A stretch of DNA of 64,000 nucleotides from Mugil cephalus (Eukaryota; Chordata; Actinopteri; Mugiliformes; Mugilidae), in NCBI RefSeq assembly GCF_022458985.1, contig NC_061789.1:12058175-12122174 (forward strand), in the 5' to 3' direction. The position numbers were made by a program, and so were the translations under genes. The notes under the pieces were generated by a model, which was given only the letters and a program-made list of their open reading frames with translations, ran no database searches and was not told the origin of the DNA. Positions within the stretch are counted from its first letter, which is position 1. The number at the start of each line of letters is the position of its first letter. Positions 37,568 to 50,600 of this stretch are shown in pieces.

Positions 37568-38555
37568 CATTGGCGGTTTTACACAGGGGCCAGTTAGGGG
37601 CCCCTATTGTGGTCCCGGTGCTAAACGAATAATAGATTTATTAATTTCTTACGGCAACATGCGCTGGCTCGGAGATCGGAACTAACGCGACTCTATACAG
37701 ACTCCTTGAAGTGTTACACACTTCTGAAAGACCAGCAGCGTGAATTTGTAACTTTGGATATGAAAGCAAACAGCCAGCAGCGCTGCATGGACTACTGCAA
37801 AGTAGTAACATTTCGTAACATCAGGGACGAAATAACGTCACATATTCCTGTTTTACAGTTTGTGCACTACAGTGATAAAAATCTGTTTTTATTGCGCTTA
37901 ATCACGGGTTGGTCTTGCTATGTTTGTGAATAAGTAAAGCTATTGAAGTCAGTAAAGTAAACGTGATATCGTGCTTGGGAAATGTTTAATGAAAAACTCC
38001 AACGGCCTTCTGAGATGTAGATGCTACAATCCTCTCCCCTTTTCTTTTTAGGAGGCTATGGTCATGAAACGGAGCAAGAAGGACATTATGTCCTTTTTTT
38101 TTATTTTTTATTTCTATTTTTCCTCTTGACTGTACATAAAGAGTGAGATGATGAGTGTGATTTAGATAAAGGTGGTGTGATTGTACATTCAAGTCTCATG
38201 CTGTGAAGAAGAACTCTGCGTAGCTAAATGTTTAGATTAAAAAAAAGTGGCATTGTGCAGATAAAAGTGTTATTTTGTGCAGAAAGAGAGATCTTATGTC
38301 ATGTAAAAGACTAACGTGGTTTCAAGGTTTATTGAGCACATTTTATTTTATGTTTATTGAGACAAAGAATGTTGTATTCATATTTAATGTATTTTGTTTT
38401 GGTTTTAATCAACTAAACTAAATATTTTTAACGCTTAAATATTGCCCTGTTTTCACCTTATATGTGCCCCCCTGAAAAAAAAATAAAAATAAAATAAAAA
38501 ATAAATAAATAAAAAAAACCGGCCCCCCGGTATTTTTAGTGTAGAACCGCCACTG
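37568..38555. mobile_element. hAT-type non-autonomous transposon with TIRs and 8-bp target duplication
   Basis: The left terminus reads CATTGGCGGTTTTACACAGG and the right terminus, complemented, CAGTGGCGGTTCTACACTAA, so the terminal inverted repeats match at most positions. The flanks are AGTACATG (37560-37567) and CGTACATG (38556-38563), seven of eight bases identical, which is the 8-bp duplication expected of hAT insertion. The element is 988 bp. It contains a 75-codon frame (37706-37933), but no hAT transposase signature was seen. The good preservation of ends and duplication implies a moderately young insertion. Confidence 0.8.
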
Positions 38556-38830
38556 CGTACATGGAAGAGTGTTGGCAAAATGTGGAATTCGTCTTGGTTT
38601 AATATTTACAACAAGAACAATCCTGGGCTGACACCTCCAAAATCCTCAATATGTCACAAAACATGTGTATAAAACATATTTTCCCAGTGCAGGTACGCCA
38701 TAGAAACATACCGCTGTCATGCCCATGCCGACCCTACCCAAATCTGCACTCCTCACACACGCACCCTGCTCTTGTTGCGTGGCGTGATTCAACAGGTTTT
38801 TAGGAAGCTTCGTCATTTCGGGATTTATCC

Positions 38831-38865
38831 GGAAAATCCCGCGGCAGAGCAGATCGCATAAAAAG
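38831..38865 (+). promoter_or_regulatory. csf3 core promoter: kappaB site and TATA-like box
   Basis: GGAAAATCCC (38831-38840; complement GGGATTTTCC, a perfect NF-kappaB site) is followed 17 bases later by a TATA-like CATAAAAAG (38857-38865), about 100 bases above the csf3 ATG. Mammalian CSF3 is switched on by NF-kappaB and C/EBP through a similarly compact promoter. Spacing suggests transcription starts near 38890. Site use here is inferred. Confidence 0.6.
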
Positions 38866-38960
38866 TCCGAACGTTTGCAAATGGAAGCTGAACGAAAACC
38901 TTCGGATCTCCTCGGAGTACAACTACTGACACGCGGAGACACACAACCGCCCTGACTGAC

Positions 38961-41198
38961 ATGGACGCCCCGATAGGTAGGTTCACACCTGGAGCTCCGC
39001 CGCAACCAGGGGCTGCTCAAATCAGCAGAAGCGTGCATGGGAACAGGTCCGGAGTGACTTTAAGACTGAACCGGAATCAGGCATCAAAAGTTCATTCTAA
39101 AGTTCTATTTGAAGCTCCGCACATATTAAATATACGGGAGCTATAGGTCTATTCTGCTAACTGCGTATGTGTGTGTGAAGCTGTTGCCAAAATCCGCTGA
39201 CTAAGGATAAACAGAGGCTCTGCCATACCTTTGCGTTGACAGCTGTCCGGAGATGCTGCACACCTGTACACATGTGTGACAGGTGTGATGGATCCTTGCG
39301 CTGGAGGCTTTATAAGTATTTACATAAAATGATTAGATTCATCGATCAGGCTACTGATAACAATGCAACGTGCACCTGTTTAACATCCAGATGTTAGCAT
39401 TTAGCTGCACTTTAGCTGAGCATCCTGTTTGGTGTGACTTGAAGAAGTACTGTGAAATCGGATTATGTCTCTTTACAGACATTAGATGCCTTTTTGCAAT
39501 GTGAAGTTATTTATTTCCCTTAGAACGATAACTATTTTAACTATTTTTGCTTTTCCTGTTTTTTTTTTGTTTTTTTTGTTTTTGTTTTTTAACTTATCAC
39601 ATCCTTGTCCAAGTAACAGTAATGATACTTGGTTGCTGAAAATCTGGAGACTAATGATTCTATTAACATTCACTAAATTGTTTCCCAGTGTTTAAATAAT
39701 CAGTTATTTACCCATTACTCAGAGCACAGTTTATGTTTTCGCCATGTTAAATGTTGAATAGTATTTCGTGGCGCTATTGACCCTCCATACAGGAACTGAT
39801 CACATCTTTTTCTTCCTCCAGTTATTGCCATCCTGCACTGCTTCCTGTTTGCATCTTTGGTCCGATCAGCTCCTGTTAGCTCGCTGACCAACTGCCCGCC
39901 GGCATTCAGAGAGGCGGCGGAACAAGCGAAGACGCTGGTGGAGAAAATCTTACAAGACATCCCAGCTGTGCACAGGGCCACCGTCAACTCGGAGGTAAAC
40001 CCACATCCGGTTCCTGCTATGCCGAGCTATCCTACTGGCTTCCTCTCCCAGGTTTAATGACGCTGTTCTGTCCTCCTCAGAGTATGAACCCCTCTAGTCC
40101 GACCACAAACCTGCAGGTGATGGCCACGTCGATGGGCATCCCCGCCTCCCCCGTCCTCAAACCGCTGTCTGAACGCTTCACACTGGTAAGCCTGGTCATC
40201 ATAGGAAGTTCTTTCTGTTTTGAGGATCTTGAGGGTCTGGCAGGCCTTTGGGGGTGGTTCTTGTTACGTGTAAGGGGTTATTTACTAGGGTTTCACTGGG
40301 GTGGTTCTTGAGGATCATTGGAGTTACATTTGTTGGGAGTCCTCATTGGTTACATGGACAGTTAATTGGATTCTTGCAGATATTTTATGGTTTTCCCAGA
40401 TTGGGTTGTTCCCAGATGGTTATTTGCACCATCGTCCTTGGGCCTTGAGGAAGAAGTGTTAAGATAATCAGTGTGGTGCATTAAGAGGTCCATCAGGGTG
40501 AATGAACCAGAATATTGGTTCTTGGGTTGTCTATGTCTGTGAAGGGCTCTTCAGGCTCTTTTAAAGTGGTTCTCTGTGTCCTTGAGAAGGTTTTTCGGTT
40601 CCTTCTAGAGGAAAATACTGAACCATAAGAGTTAGATGATAAGGGTCGATCAGTAGTTGGGGAAGTTCTCATGATGTCTAGGTGGTTCTTTGGGTTCTTT
40701 TGTTTTGATGGTGTTTTTCTGTGGTTCTTGAGTGAATGTGGCTGGTTGAGTCGGCACAATGTCATGACCTAATGTGACGCGTTTGCATGTCGCCCCCTGC
40801 AGGACTTGTGTGTGAGTCGTATGTTGGAGGGCAGTCAGCTGTACCACGGGCTCCTGGGAGATTTGTCCAAGAAGCTGAGCGGACTGGAAGACCTCAGAGT
40901 CGACCTGAGGGACCTGCAGACCCACATCAGCAAGGTAACAAACGCCTGACCTGACATCGGCTCCGTGCGGCCGCGGCTACGCGGTTGGCTGTTCTTCATC
41001 CTAATTGCACGCTGTGTGTTTCAGATGAAAGACGCGGCCCAGCTCGGCGGCGACGGTTCGGAGCAGAACCCCAGCCTGAATCTTCAAAGTAGCTTCGACG
41101 TCCAGGTGGCGGCTCACGTGACACTGACGCAGCTGCGCTCCTTCTGCCACGATCTGGTGCGCAGCCTGAGAGCCATCGCCAACTCCTCCAGGCCATAA
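38961..41198 (+). CDS. csf3: Granulocyte colony-stimulating factor (CSF3/G-CSF)
   Basis: A secreted four-helix cytokine acting on CSF3R to drive granulocyte and macrophage development. Five exons: 38961-38976, 39822-39994, 40081-40185, 40803-40934 and 41025-41198; 600 nt, 199 aa, all in phase. The very short first exon (MDAPI) followed by a signal peptide completed in exon 2 (VIAILHCFLFASLVRSAPV) is the typical CSF3/IL6-family layout. Mature parts include SSLTNCPPAFREAAEQAKTL (helix A), SPVLKPLSERFTL, LCVSRMLEGSQLYHGLLGDL (the GxxLYxGLL-like helix B/C region), RVDLRDLQTHISK, and the last helix VTLTQLRSFCHDLVRSLRAI. Its place next to psmd3 matches the mammalian PSMD3-CSF3 pair. Fish have csf3a and csf3b, and I cannot tell which this is. 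The 3' UTR is AU-rich. Confidence 0.93.
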
Positions 41199-41635
41199 GG
41201 CCAACCCCCGTCCATCGGGGGGGGCACGAGCCGGCGCTGCATTTGAGGACACATAGTAAACTGCTGCTGTTGCGAAGAACCACTTTGCGATCCAGAATAG
41301 TGCCAGTCTGTGTGTGTCGCAGCATGTCGGGCTGCCATCAGATAGACATCGGCTTTAGGGAACAATCATAAGGAATGTGAACAGAGCCAGAGGATGAATG
41401 TTTGTGAAGGAGCTCCTGCAGGTCCGGACCTGCTCAGCCGACACACTCCTCTTCTTCTTTCCGCCTTTAAAAAGACTTCTCCACCGCAGCATTTTAAAGT
41501 AGTGCACTGAGAAAAACCTCCCGAATAATGTGGAGGGGTTCCCTTTCTTATCAAGACACTGTCAGATCTGCAGATCTGCAGATCAGCTGAATCAGCGCAC
41601 ATAGTAATACTTTAATGTTTTTCTGGTCTGTAAGC

Positions 41636-41682
41636 AGGTTATTTATGCTTTTATTTATTTATATTTATTGTATTTATTGATC
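41636..41682 (+). promoter_or_regulatory. AU-rich element in the csf3 3' UTR
   Basis: Several clustered ATTTA pentamers occur (TTATTTATGCTTTTATTTAT, TTATATTTATTGTATTTATTG) about 440-480 bases after the stop codon. Such elements cause rapid decay of cytokine mRNAs and are known in mammalian CSF3. More ATTTA motifs continue to about 42300. Confidence 0.65.
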
Positions 41683-41746
41683 CCCTTTTTAATGGATGCG
41701 TATGTCTGAGGTCATCGGAATCTCGATCTGTGTTTACATAACTCAG

Positions 41747-41750
<4 letters not shown>

Positions 41751-41811
<61 letters not shown>
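41751..41811. repeat. (GA)n microsatellite in the csf3 3' UTR region
   Basis: An uninterrupted run of about 30 GA units lies just after the AU-rich cluster. It could belong to the csf3 3' UTR if polyadenylation occurs later, for example at the AATAAA of 42376-42381 or 42746-42751. Confidence 0.9.
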
Positions 41812-41814
<3 letters not shown>

Positions 41815-42849
41815 TTACAGGAAACTCCAGGGAGTGAAGTGAAATATCTGTTGAGTAAATACAGTCATGGAGCAATGTTGCTTCACAGCTTATGAATCAG
41901 AGAGCTTATCATGTTTACACATCACTATAACGAAATGTTTTTATATCTCGGGATAACATGACGTGTGTATTTGCTTTATTTAGGAATGGTACATTTATTT
42001 ATCTATGTTGTGACATTATTTATAGCATAAAAATATTTATGGTTTGAATTTTCAGATTAAAATGACATGCATGTTTGTTTGTTCAGAACTTAACTATTTA
42101 AGTATGTCTATTGTGAAATGAAATATTTATGTATTGAAGTCTCAGATTAAAATGCAGGTTTTTTTTGATAAAAAATATATAATTTATGTATGTTTTAATA
42201 TTTCACAATTTTGTATATGTATTTATAAAATCAAATATTTATATTTTATATTTTTCGGATAAAATCGTGTTTTTCTATTTCCAGACAAACTGTATTTATT
42301 TAATTTTAAAATGAATTGTACTTTTTTTTTATTTTGGAAGAAACTATTTGTTTTTATACTTCAGAATGAAATGCCAATAAAGCATAATTTTAATCATAAC
42401 ATTTTATTCTTGTTTTTAATCACAGGAGGAAACGAGTATTTAGACTTTCAGAAGTTACAGATGAACACTCCCTTCATGATCTGGAACAAGTTTTTCTGTT
42501 GTGCTCTGGCACCAGTCCGACCTCTCTCAGCAGCTTTTGAGCCGATTCAGCAAATCGAGTGGAGAAGGAGTCGGTGAGGGTCGTCGCCCTCATGCCAGAG
42601 CCAGCGTGAAAAGAGAAGCAGAAGTGATGAAAGTAGATTGGATTAGAGAAGTTTATTTCAAGCATGATCCACAAAATAACCACACGCAATATGTCGAGTA
42701 CAGTTTAAAGGTCGAACAGAAGGTTCATTCACATCGCCTTGAACAAATAAAGAAAAGCTATGACACATCTTTATATTATGTGTTAATAACTCTGTTTTAT
42801 GTGCCGTATTCTTATGTTATGTGAAATATCTGTAAAGTTAGACATATAT

Positions 42850-45560
42850 TTCTTTTATTATTATTATTATTTTATTTTTTTTACCGTGCTGTGCCTGGAC
42901 CTCAGTATTTGGTTAAAAAACCTCAAGCCTTGAACCTTGAAACTGTAGAGTAATCAATGAGCGTAATTCACAGGGTCCAGATCTGGTGGACAGTTTTTAG
43001 CTCTTTCTAGGCCACCCAACTGGCCGACTGGCCGACTGGCCTCCAAGCCAGTCAGAGCATAAACAAAACATGACAACGGGGAAAGTTTAAGATGGAAAAT
43101 GGGAAAAAACTGAAGAAACGCGAGCGGATAGAGACTAGAGATTATAAATAACTTGAAGCTCATAGACACTTCTCCAGTGATTGAATGCAGAGGTGAAAAC
43201 AAGCAAAACCACTGAAACAGCACAGGGGGGAAAAAATAAATAGAACAGTTCGTTCTTCTCTAAATCTTACTTTTATTTGATTTATACCACTGTTGACTGG
43301 TCAGTGTGTTAAAGAAGAGTAGTCAATAACACCAGTGTTATGTAAGAAAACAAACAAAACATTGCAGTTGTACTACACAAAACCAAACAAGCTTAATATT
43401 GAATGCAAAAGGCTAATAATAATAATGTATATTTATATATTTAGGCACTAGGCCGAGCGTAATATAGAACACATATAATAGGTAGGGGGTCTCTACTTAA
43501 TCTTTCCATCAGTTTGGCCTGAAAAACATTGAAGACTCCTGCTTCAAACTATAACTGGTCCCTGGTCTGTGAGCTATTTTTCTAGTTTCCTCCACATCTT
43601 TAGCAGCTAGCTAACACCAAAATCAATGTTTTTACATTCAAAGTACCGATAGTCGATCTTCCTGTTTCCCCTTCTGCGTGATGAATAGCGACTACTGCCA
43701 CCTGCTGGTATGGAGGATTATTTCCTCCTACAGGACTAATATGCCAGCTGCCAGTGGGCTGTAGTCTTTATGATGTGTTCAAGCACTTGATTTTGATTTG
43801 GTGTGTGCATACCTTCATTAAAGTATTGAAAACCTCTGGAACTCCTTGCAAATATGAGCCACTAACCCAGCCACAAATCAATATATATATATATATATTT
43901 TTAACTTATTAATTGATGCATTGTACCTTTAGTTGTGGTTGTAGTCCTTCTTATCTTGTCCCTATTAAAGTGCCTGTTGGTGAATAGCACCTGCAACAGA
44001 TACATATCAAGGACACTGAAACATCTGCATCTAGTTTTATGTTTACTGTGCAAGAAATAATTAATAGACAACTGGACAGAACTCTTTATTCATTTTGTTA
44101 TTGGGAAAGAAGACTATATGTCTGGTGTACTGGGGATTGAAATTAATAGGGGCTAAATGAAAAGCCCAACTTTAATTTTTTCTTTTTTTTTCTGTCACCA
44201 CATTTTACCTTATATCCTGAAAAAAAAAAGAAAAAAGTAAACCTTGGGTTAATCCATTTTATCCTGGAAATAATCACAGGGAGGGACTGAGATTTGGATC
44301 TGACTAATTTCGAACTCAGATTTCCCACCAATATTTGAGTTTGAATTATTCTGAAATATTGATTATAGCTTCACTTGACATGTGTGGACAAGATTTTAAA
44401 GTCTGATATGGATTCATTGTAAATATTCCACTGCCATATCCCTCTGACAGTGAGATCACTATTTACCCTTCATATAAAGTGTGTGTATATGTGTAAAACT
44501 ACTTTGACTTATGTTATTCATACACTTATAAATACACAATAAAAAAACAAAGCAGGCTACTATGAAGTTCCATGCAAAAGCTTTTAGTACAACAATTTTT
44601 AACAATACAGAAAAACTTAACACAATATTTTAAAATATAAATAAATAGTGCATACAGCCCACTAGTACTGCCAATACAAACTGTACAATGGACTAGTGAA
44701 CTGTCCAGAGGTGCATATAGGAGCTTTGTAAAAAAAATAAAGTAAAATAAAAATAGAGCTAATGCATATGAAATAAGCGCTTGTGTGAGCATCTGTGTGA
44801 TCCATAGGTGTGAACTCAGGGAGACATAAAAAAAAAGAAGAACGGCTCCCAACCAAACGCGACTCGGTTCACATCGTTCATGTTAATGAGCTGGTCAAAA
44901 GATTCGGTTCGTTCGTGAACGTCACAACTCTACCTTCTAGTTTCAGGAAGGTTGGTCGTCGGTTCCTCCTTCCTCCTTCGTAAATGACAGTGACTTCTGA
45001 TTGGTCAAGACTCACCTTGCGTGTTAGAGTTTCAGTCATGACGTCCCGCAGATGACTCGATCAGGAAGAAACTCTGACGAAATGATGGAAGCCCCAAAGG
45101 ACAAAAACAACAAATTCAAAATTCAATTAATCAACAGAGGAAGCCACTTTAAGGAAAGGTTGGCAGCATACGTTTTCTAAAAAGGAATGAAATGATAAAT
45201 TATGATCAAGCTGACTAATCATTAATAAAAACAAATGATGTTTTTAGTTTTATCACCAGTTTTTATTCCACGTTTAAAATTTCTTTGATTTCAGTAATAA
45301 ATGTTTCTGTTTTTGCTCAATGACATCATCAAAATGCTTAGATGTTGGATTCAAAACTAAAATAAAATTTGTATTTTAAAGTGAAGCTGTCCTTTGAGAG
45401 CTTCTGTAACATTAAATATTAAATAAAGACACGCAGCCTGAAATTTTTTCATAGTTTTATAACTTCTCTGCAGGACGTTGTTTTCTTCTTCTTCTTCTTC
45501 TCGTCATTTTCAACGATCTTTCCGGGAAGTTCCTGGTTTCCAGGGTGTGTGCAAACTGGG
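42850..45560. other. Intergenic region between csf3 and samd14
   Basis: No gene is supported. It holds a short internal repeat at 43012-43050 (GGCCGACT units), an AT run near 43885-43900, and a repeat-like stretch at 44860-44930 (GATTCGGTTCGTTCGTGAAC). The small frames, including 44526-44856, look like chance. Confidence 0.45.
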
Positions 45561-45567
45561 ACTTTTT

Positions 45568-45573
45568 TTTATT
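45568..45573 (-). terminator. Polyadenylation signal of samd14
   Basis: TTTATT on the plus strand, AATAAA on the minus strand, lies 264 bases beyond the samd14 stop codon at 45837. It is the nearest canonical signal noticed on that strand. Confidence 0.45.
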
Positions 45574-45836
45574 GTGCTGGAACTTCACCCCATAGGAATC
45601 TTAAACCCAACTCTGGTCCTTAAACATGAATCCTGCCTGTTATCCCTCTTTGTCCTCCGCTCTGTGTCCCTCTTCTGTCCTCCCTCCTCATCTTGCTTTA
45701 CCTCCCCTCTTTCTACATGTTGTCTTCTCTCTTGTAGTTCCCAGTCCACCTGTTTCCTACTACCTGTCTCCCTTCTAGCCACCTGGTCCCGCCCTCCTCC
45801 CTCCTCATCGTACTCTGTCTCCCCCTGGTGGTGCTT

Positions 45837-47662
45837 TCAGCTCTTCCGCTGCTCCTGGTCTTTCCTCCGTTGCTTTTCTTTCTGTTTCTCCAGTTTGTCC
45901 AGGGCTTTTCTCTCCTTCTCTGCTGCAGTCTGGATGTCTTTGATGCGACGCTTCAGGGTGCTGCGGTCGGACGAACTGAGCACGCCCAGGGCCTGCAGAA
46001 GTTGAGAGGACAGCAGTAGTCCTGTTACTGCCTAAAGCTGAGGACACACTACAAGAACTTTTTTTTTCTTCCTGATTTTACCCAGTTTGGCAAAGTCTGC
46101 ATCAGTCTGCACTTGTTGGGCATAGTCGGCACAAAAATCTGTTTCGAGGAGGTGAAGACCCGGATCTGCAAGTGTTTGAGGTGAACAGACCTGACTTGAC
46201 CTCCGTCGCAGTCAATCACGCATGTTTGATTTTTTTGAGCTAACAGGATGCACAATCTGTATGCAGTCAGGTAGCATGAAGCCATTACTGGGCCCAACTT
46301 CAAACACATGTTACCAACAGCCAATGAAAAAGAGAGGGCGGGGCACAGGCAACAGCATCAGAAGACAACAGGAAGTAGATCGAATATCAAAACAATCATG
46401 GGGAACAGTGAGAGCAGGAGAGTGGCAACAAAGCAAACCTGAACCACGGAAAAGGAAGAGAGATTAATTGAGTTGTGGTAGGAGTGCTTATATATTGTTG
46501 GTCGCAGACGGCTACTGCACATGCAAGAGTTTGTGTAAGAGTTTGATGCGTTAAGTTGTCTTGGTTTGAGTCTGTGATTCCTCATCAGGTTCAGTTGTGA
46601 AGTGTGTGATCTGCAGTCTTTCAGTCATACAAAAATCTACTGCATCCAGTCTATTAGTGTGTACTCCTGGTCTTTTCAAAATCTGGAAAGACTGTGAAAG
46701 TTGTGTCCCCTGATTAGGTAAATGTACTCAATTCAAAGATTAGTAAGGAATTTTCTATTCCACAGTTTGTCTGATTAATAGAGGGTATGGACTGACGTCA
46801 TTGAGTCGCAAAAACAGTGAAATGTATCAGTAAATACAGGGAGACTGGAAAAAATGTAGATTATCGGATCAAATTAAGGACAATTGGTTTCGACAATGAT
46901 CCATACGAACTAGTATGGTTTTGAAAAAGTGGATTAGCCTCAGTTTTGATTAGTTTAAGTTAGTTTTAGTTCAATTCAGTTATGATAAATGTAGCTAAAT
47001 AAAAGATGCTAACACTAAGAGCTTTACTGAGAAGTGAAGTTAGCCATACAATAACGGTGCATACAAAAGGTGTGACTTCATCAAAAACTACAGCATAAAT
47101 TAATATTACCTGTCGCAAAATGTGAACCACAACACCAGGTTTCTGTGCCTGGATTCCAGTTGTTTCTTCATAATGCAGCGATTCACTTACTTATCTGTAA
47201 AAATGTATCTCTGACTGCTTTTCAAATCTGTTGGTACAATCAATCACACAACAGCTCTTTGCATTTTTTTTTAACTAATTTAACAGTTTAGACACTATTA
47301 AAGCCTATGATTCAAACTAATGCTACTAATCTCCATGCTCAACTGTCAATTTTTTGCAACTCACTGGCCGTAACCATGGAGACTTCACTTGTGGTGACGT
47401 CACGTGCATACCCTCTATTATCTTATTTATTATTTTATACTTAAGCAGTGTACTTGTGTAAATGTACATGGCTACCCTTGTGACAGGAACATCATCCTCA
47501 CCTTCAGCTTGTTGCCGTCCATCTGCAGCAGCTCCTGTCCATCAATGTCTCTCTCAGTGAATTCTGGGACGTACTGCTCCATGTTGAGACCTCGCAACCA
47601 CTGACAAACCTCCTGTGTTGTCCAGGAGGAGACCAGCGATGTGGGTTCATCACAGGGCTGAG

Positions 47663-47696
<34 letters not shown>

Positions 47697-50600
47697 GGGA
47701 GGAAGCTGTGAGCCGAAGCCATTAGATCTGGTTTAAACAGGACAGAAAGACAGGTGTGCGTTACCTCGTCAGAGGACTGAGACAGGGTGTGGTACGGGTG
47801 GGAGGATCTGGAAGAGGAGCAGTCGATGGGAGGAGAGGTGGAGGAGGAGGTGTGAGGAGGAGAAAACTCCTCACTGAGAGCTGACTCCTGCAGGAAGAAC
47901 AGACAAAGGAGGATGGGCGACAGCAGGTTTGAAATCTACACACACACACACCCTGTTAGAGCCATTAGTGGCTCTCTGATGGAAGTTTAATGAAGCTCTT
48001 TCCTCTGAGCGTTAATGGTGAAGGGAGAGGGAGAGAGTTGTAAACTCCAGAGATAAAACGAGACAAAGTGGAAACAGGAAGTGTGTCCATTTCCCCACTC
48101 ACACACAAACACACACACACAGACACACACACACTTCCCCCGGGCTGCAACAGCAGAACATTTCGCACCGACCACAAAACAAACCACATGTCACGTGACT
48201 CTTCCTGGTGGTTAAGCTAAAAGCCCGCAGGTCCGTCATGATGAGTAAATCAGAAAAATCAATGTGCAGAAATGCTGTAAACTGATCCACTGCATGTGTG
48301 TTCACATATAACCCTCATCATTCAAACACACACCTCATGATCTGGATGTAGCACCATTTCTGAAGCGGGTGGATACCAGTCGGGTCAGATTTATATATTT
48401 AATGTAGTAGTTAATGTAAACCTAATACAAAGACACAACCAGCGATTACCGTCAGCACTGTAATTACTAGTCGCAGCGCTATTATCCCTTACATGTATTG
48501 TCTTGCCCTTTATGCCGTATGTAAAGTGTGACCAGTTTTTCGTATCTGTTGTTCATGAACTGCGGTTGTTGCGATTGCTGTGGCATTTTAAAATGTCTCT
48601 TCTTCATCGATCAACCTACCCTCAAAAGATTCGTTCGTCCCATTTTCGTCGTCATTTTTATTCACTGACCAAAGTGTCAGTTATATTTCGTCACAGTTTT
48701 CATCATCATATCTGACTTTTTATTTAGTTTTCGTCCGTTAAAAAGTTTTGTTGACGAATATTTTTCGTCATACTCTTTGTCAAATTAACACTGTTCTGGG
48801 CAAACTGTACTTTTAGACAGCTTGTGGAAGTTGTTCCTCTTTTCTTTGCTGCAGCCAATGGATGATGTTTTCCTGGAGAATTTGAGGTCCTTTGGCAACA
48901 AGAGCTGCTAATCTGATTGAGAAAACTTTGTAGCAGCAGTTCGTAGCAGCAGAGACAAGGCAGCTGAGGAGCTGTATGAGATTGGTCATCAAAAAGTTTG
49001 ATCTAATAATCAAGGTCCGCTGGCGCAATGAGAATATAAATTAGAGTCTCATCTGCATATAAACGGACATTATCCTGAATCTATGCAATTTCTTTGCCAT
49101 CATCATGCTCTGGTCCTGCTTTTAATTAACAGAAGTTAATTCCTCATCATCTGCATCAGGTTCGTGTTCATCTGCAGAACTATTGTCATTGTAGCAAGGA
49201 GAAAAACAGACGACATGTAAAAATGGATGAAAGATCGCGTTTGTCTTTTACCTGTGAGTGAGACTTTCGGGGTCTTGGGGAGCTCAGCGGGGGGATCTTG
49301 GGGGAGCAGGGTGGAGTCCCAGAAGACGAGAGTGACCCCCGCCCTTCAGTGAACCAGGAGAATGAGACAAAAGATCCGGATGACCGAGACGGACTTTCGG
49401 ATGGCTCTCTGAGAAGAGAGACACATTCAATGTTGATCCCGTTAAATGCCGAGATTTCAGAAGGAGGTCTTGTATGTGTGTGTGATGGACTCACCTGCTG
49501 CCCACAGAGAGCCTGTTGGATTTATCTTTTCTCACTCTGATGTATGATCGTCTCAGAGTTACCCTGTTGGACAGTGGACATTTTCAGTGTCAGAGTTTAG
49601 ACGCATTTTTAAATTATGCTGATGATGATGCTCTTATATACAGTTAAGAGTATTTATATGGATCAGACTGTAAAGAAGCAGTGTAAGTCACTCAGACTAT
49701 TCTATGGTGTAAAATCTCCTGTCTAACTCAAAGAATTGTCTGAATTTTAGCAGTTTGCTCCCAGAACAAAACTTTTTAATGTTTTGTCCTTGTGACCTTC
49801 AAGGCCTCTGGGGGGTTTAAAACTTTAATCAGGTTTAGGGGCTGTTCTTCATACACCTGAAGACCATCTGAAACCACCACAGTCTGGACAAAACAACATG
49901 AACAGAGTTTCCAGACAAGTTTTAGGCTCCAAACATGGCCACTGACCAGCAGCTCATTCTGTTTCTATGCAGCAATGCATTTAAAATGATCTGTTACCTG
50001 GCTAGGCAGTCACTATATAGTGGTACCGTAAAGCAGTGGCTCTCAACTTTTTTGGGGTCCTAGACCCCCAGCGTATTTTTGATCTACGCTGAGGACCCCC
50101 CTATTGTCAGGGTAGATCAAAAATTAACTTAGCTTAATTTTAAGTGCCAACCTGATCATGCAAGTTAATGAGTTTCCCCACAACATCTTATTTTACAATA
50201 AGAGCATGATTAAGATATGAATGGTGTGTTGCAACAGTAGGGACATCATAATTTGAAATGGACGCAGATTAAGTTAAGTTTATATTAATAGCATCAATCA
50301 GTAACTTGAAACAGAACAATGCAACCAGGAGCGAGATGTCTTATTAAAATACAAATACTTACACTTGTGAAACAGATGTAATTAGAGAAAAAAAATCCTA
50401 TTGCCCTCTGTTGTTTAGGTGGATAAAGTTCTCAGTGTCATTTGAGTAAAATAATCCTATTTCTATAAATGTCATAGGATCTTTTTTAAACAATATTTTA
50501 TTTTCACTGATCCCTCGCAATTACATCACAGACCACTAGGGGCTGAGAATCGATGTTGTAAAGGACCTGGTGATGCAGGTTGCGTAGGGTCCTCACAAAG

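Noticed and set aside
37706-37933. 75-codon frame inside the hAT-type element as a gene
   Set aside because: It lacks hAT transposase signatures and lies wholly inside the element, so it is not listed as a host gene.
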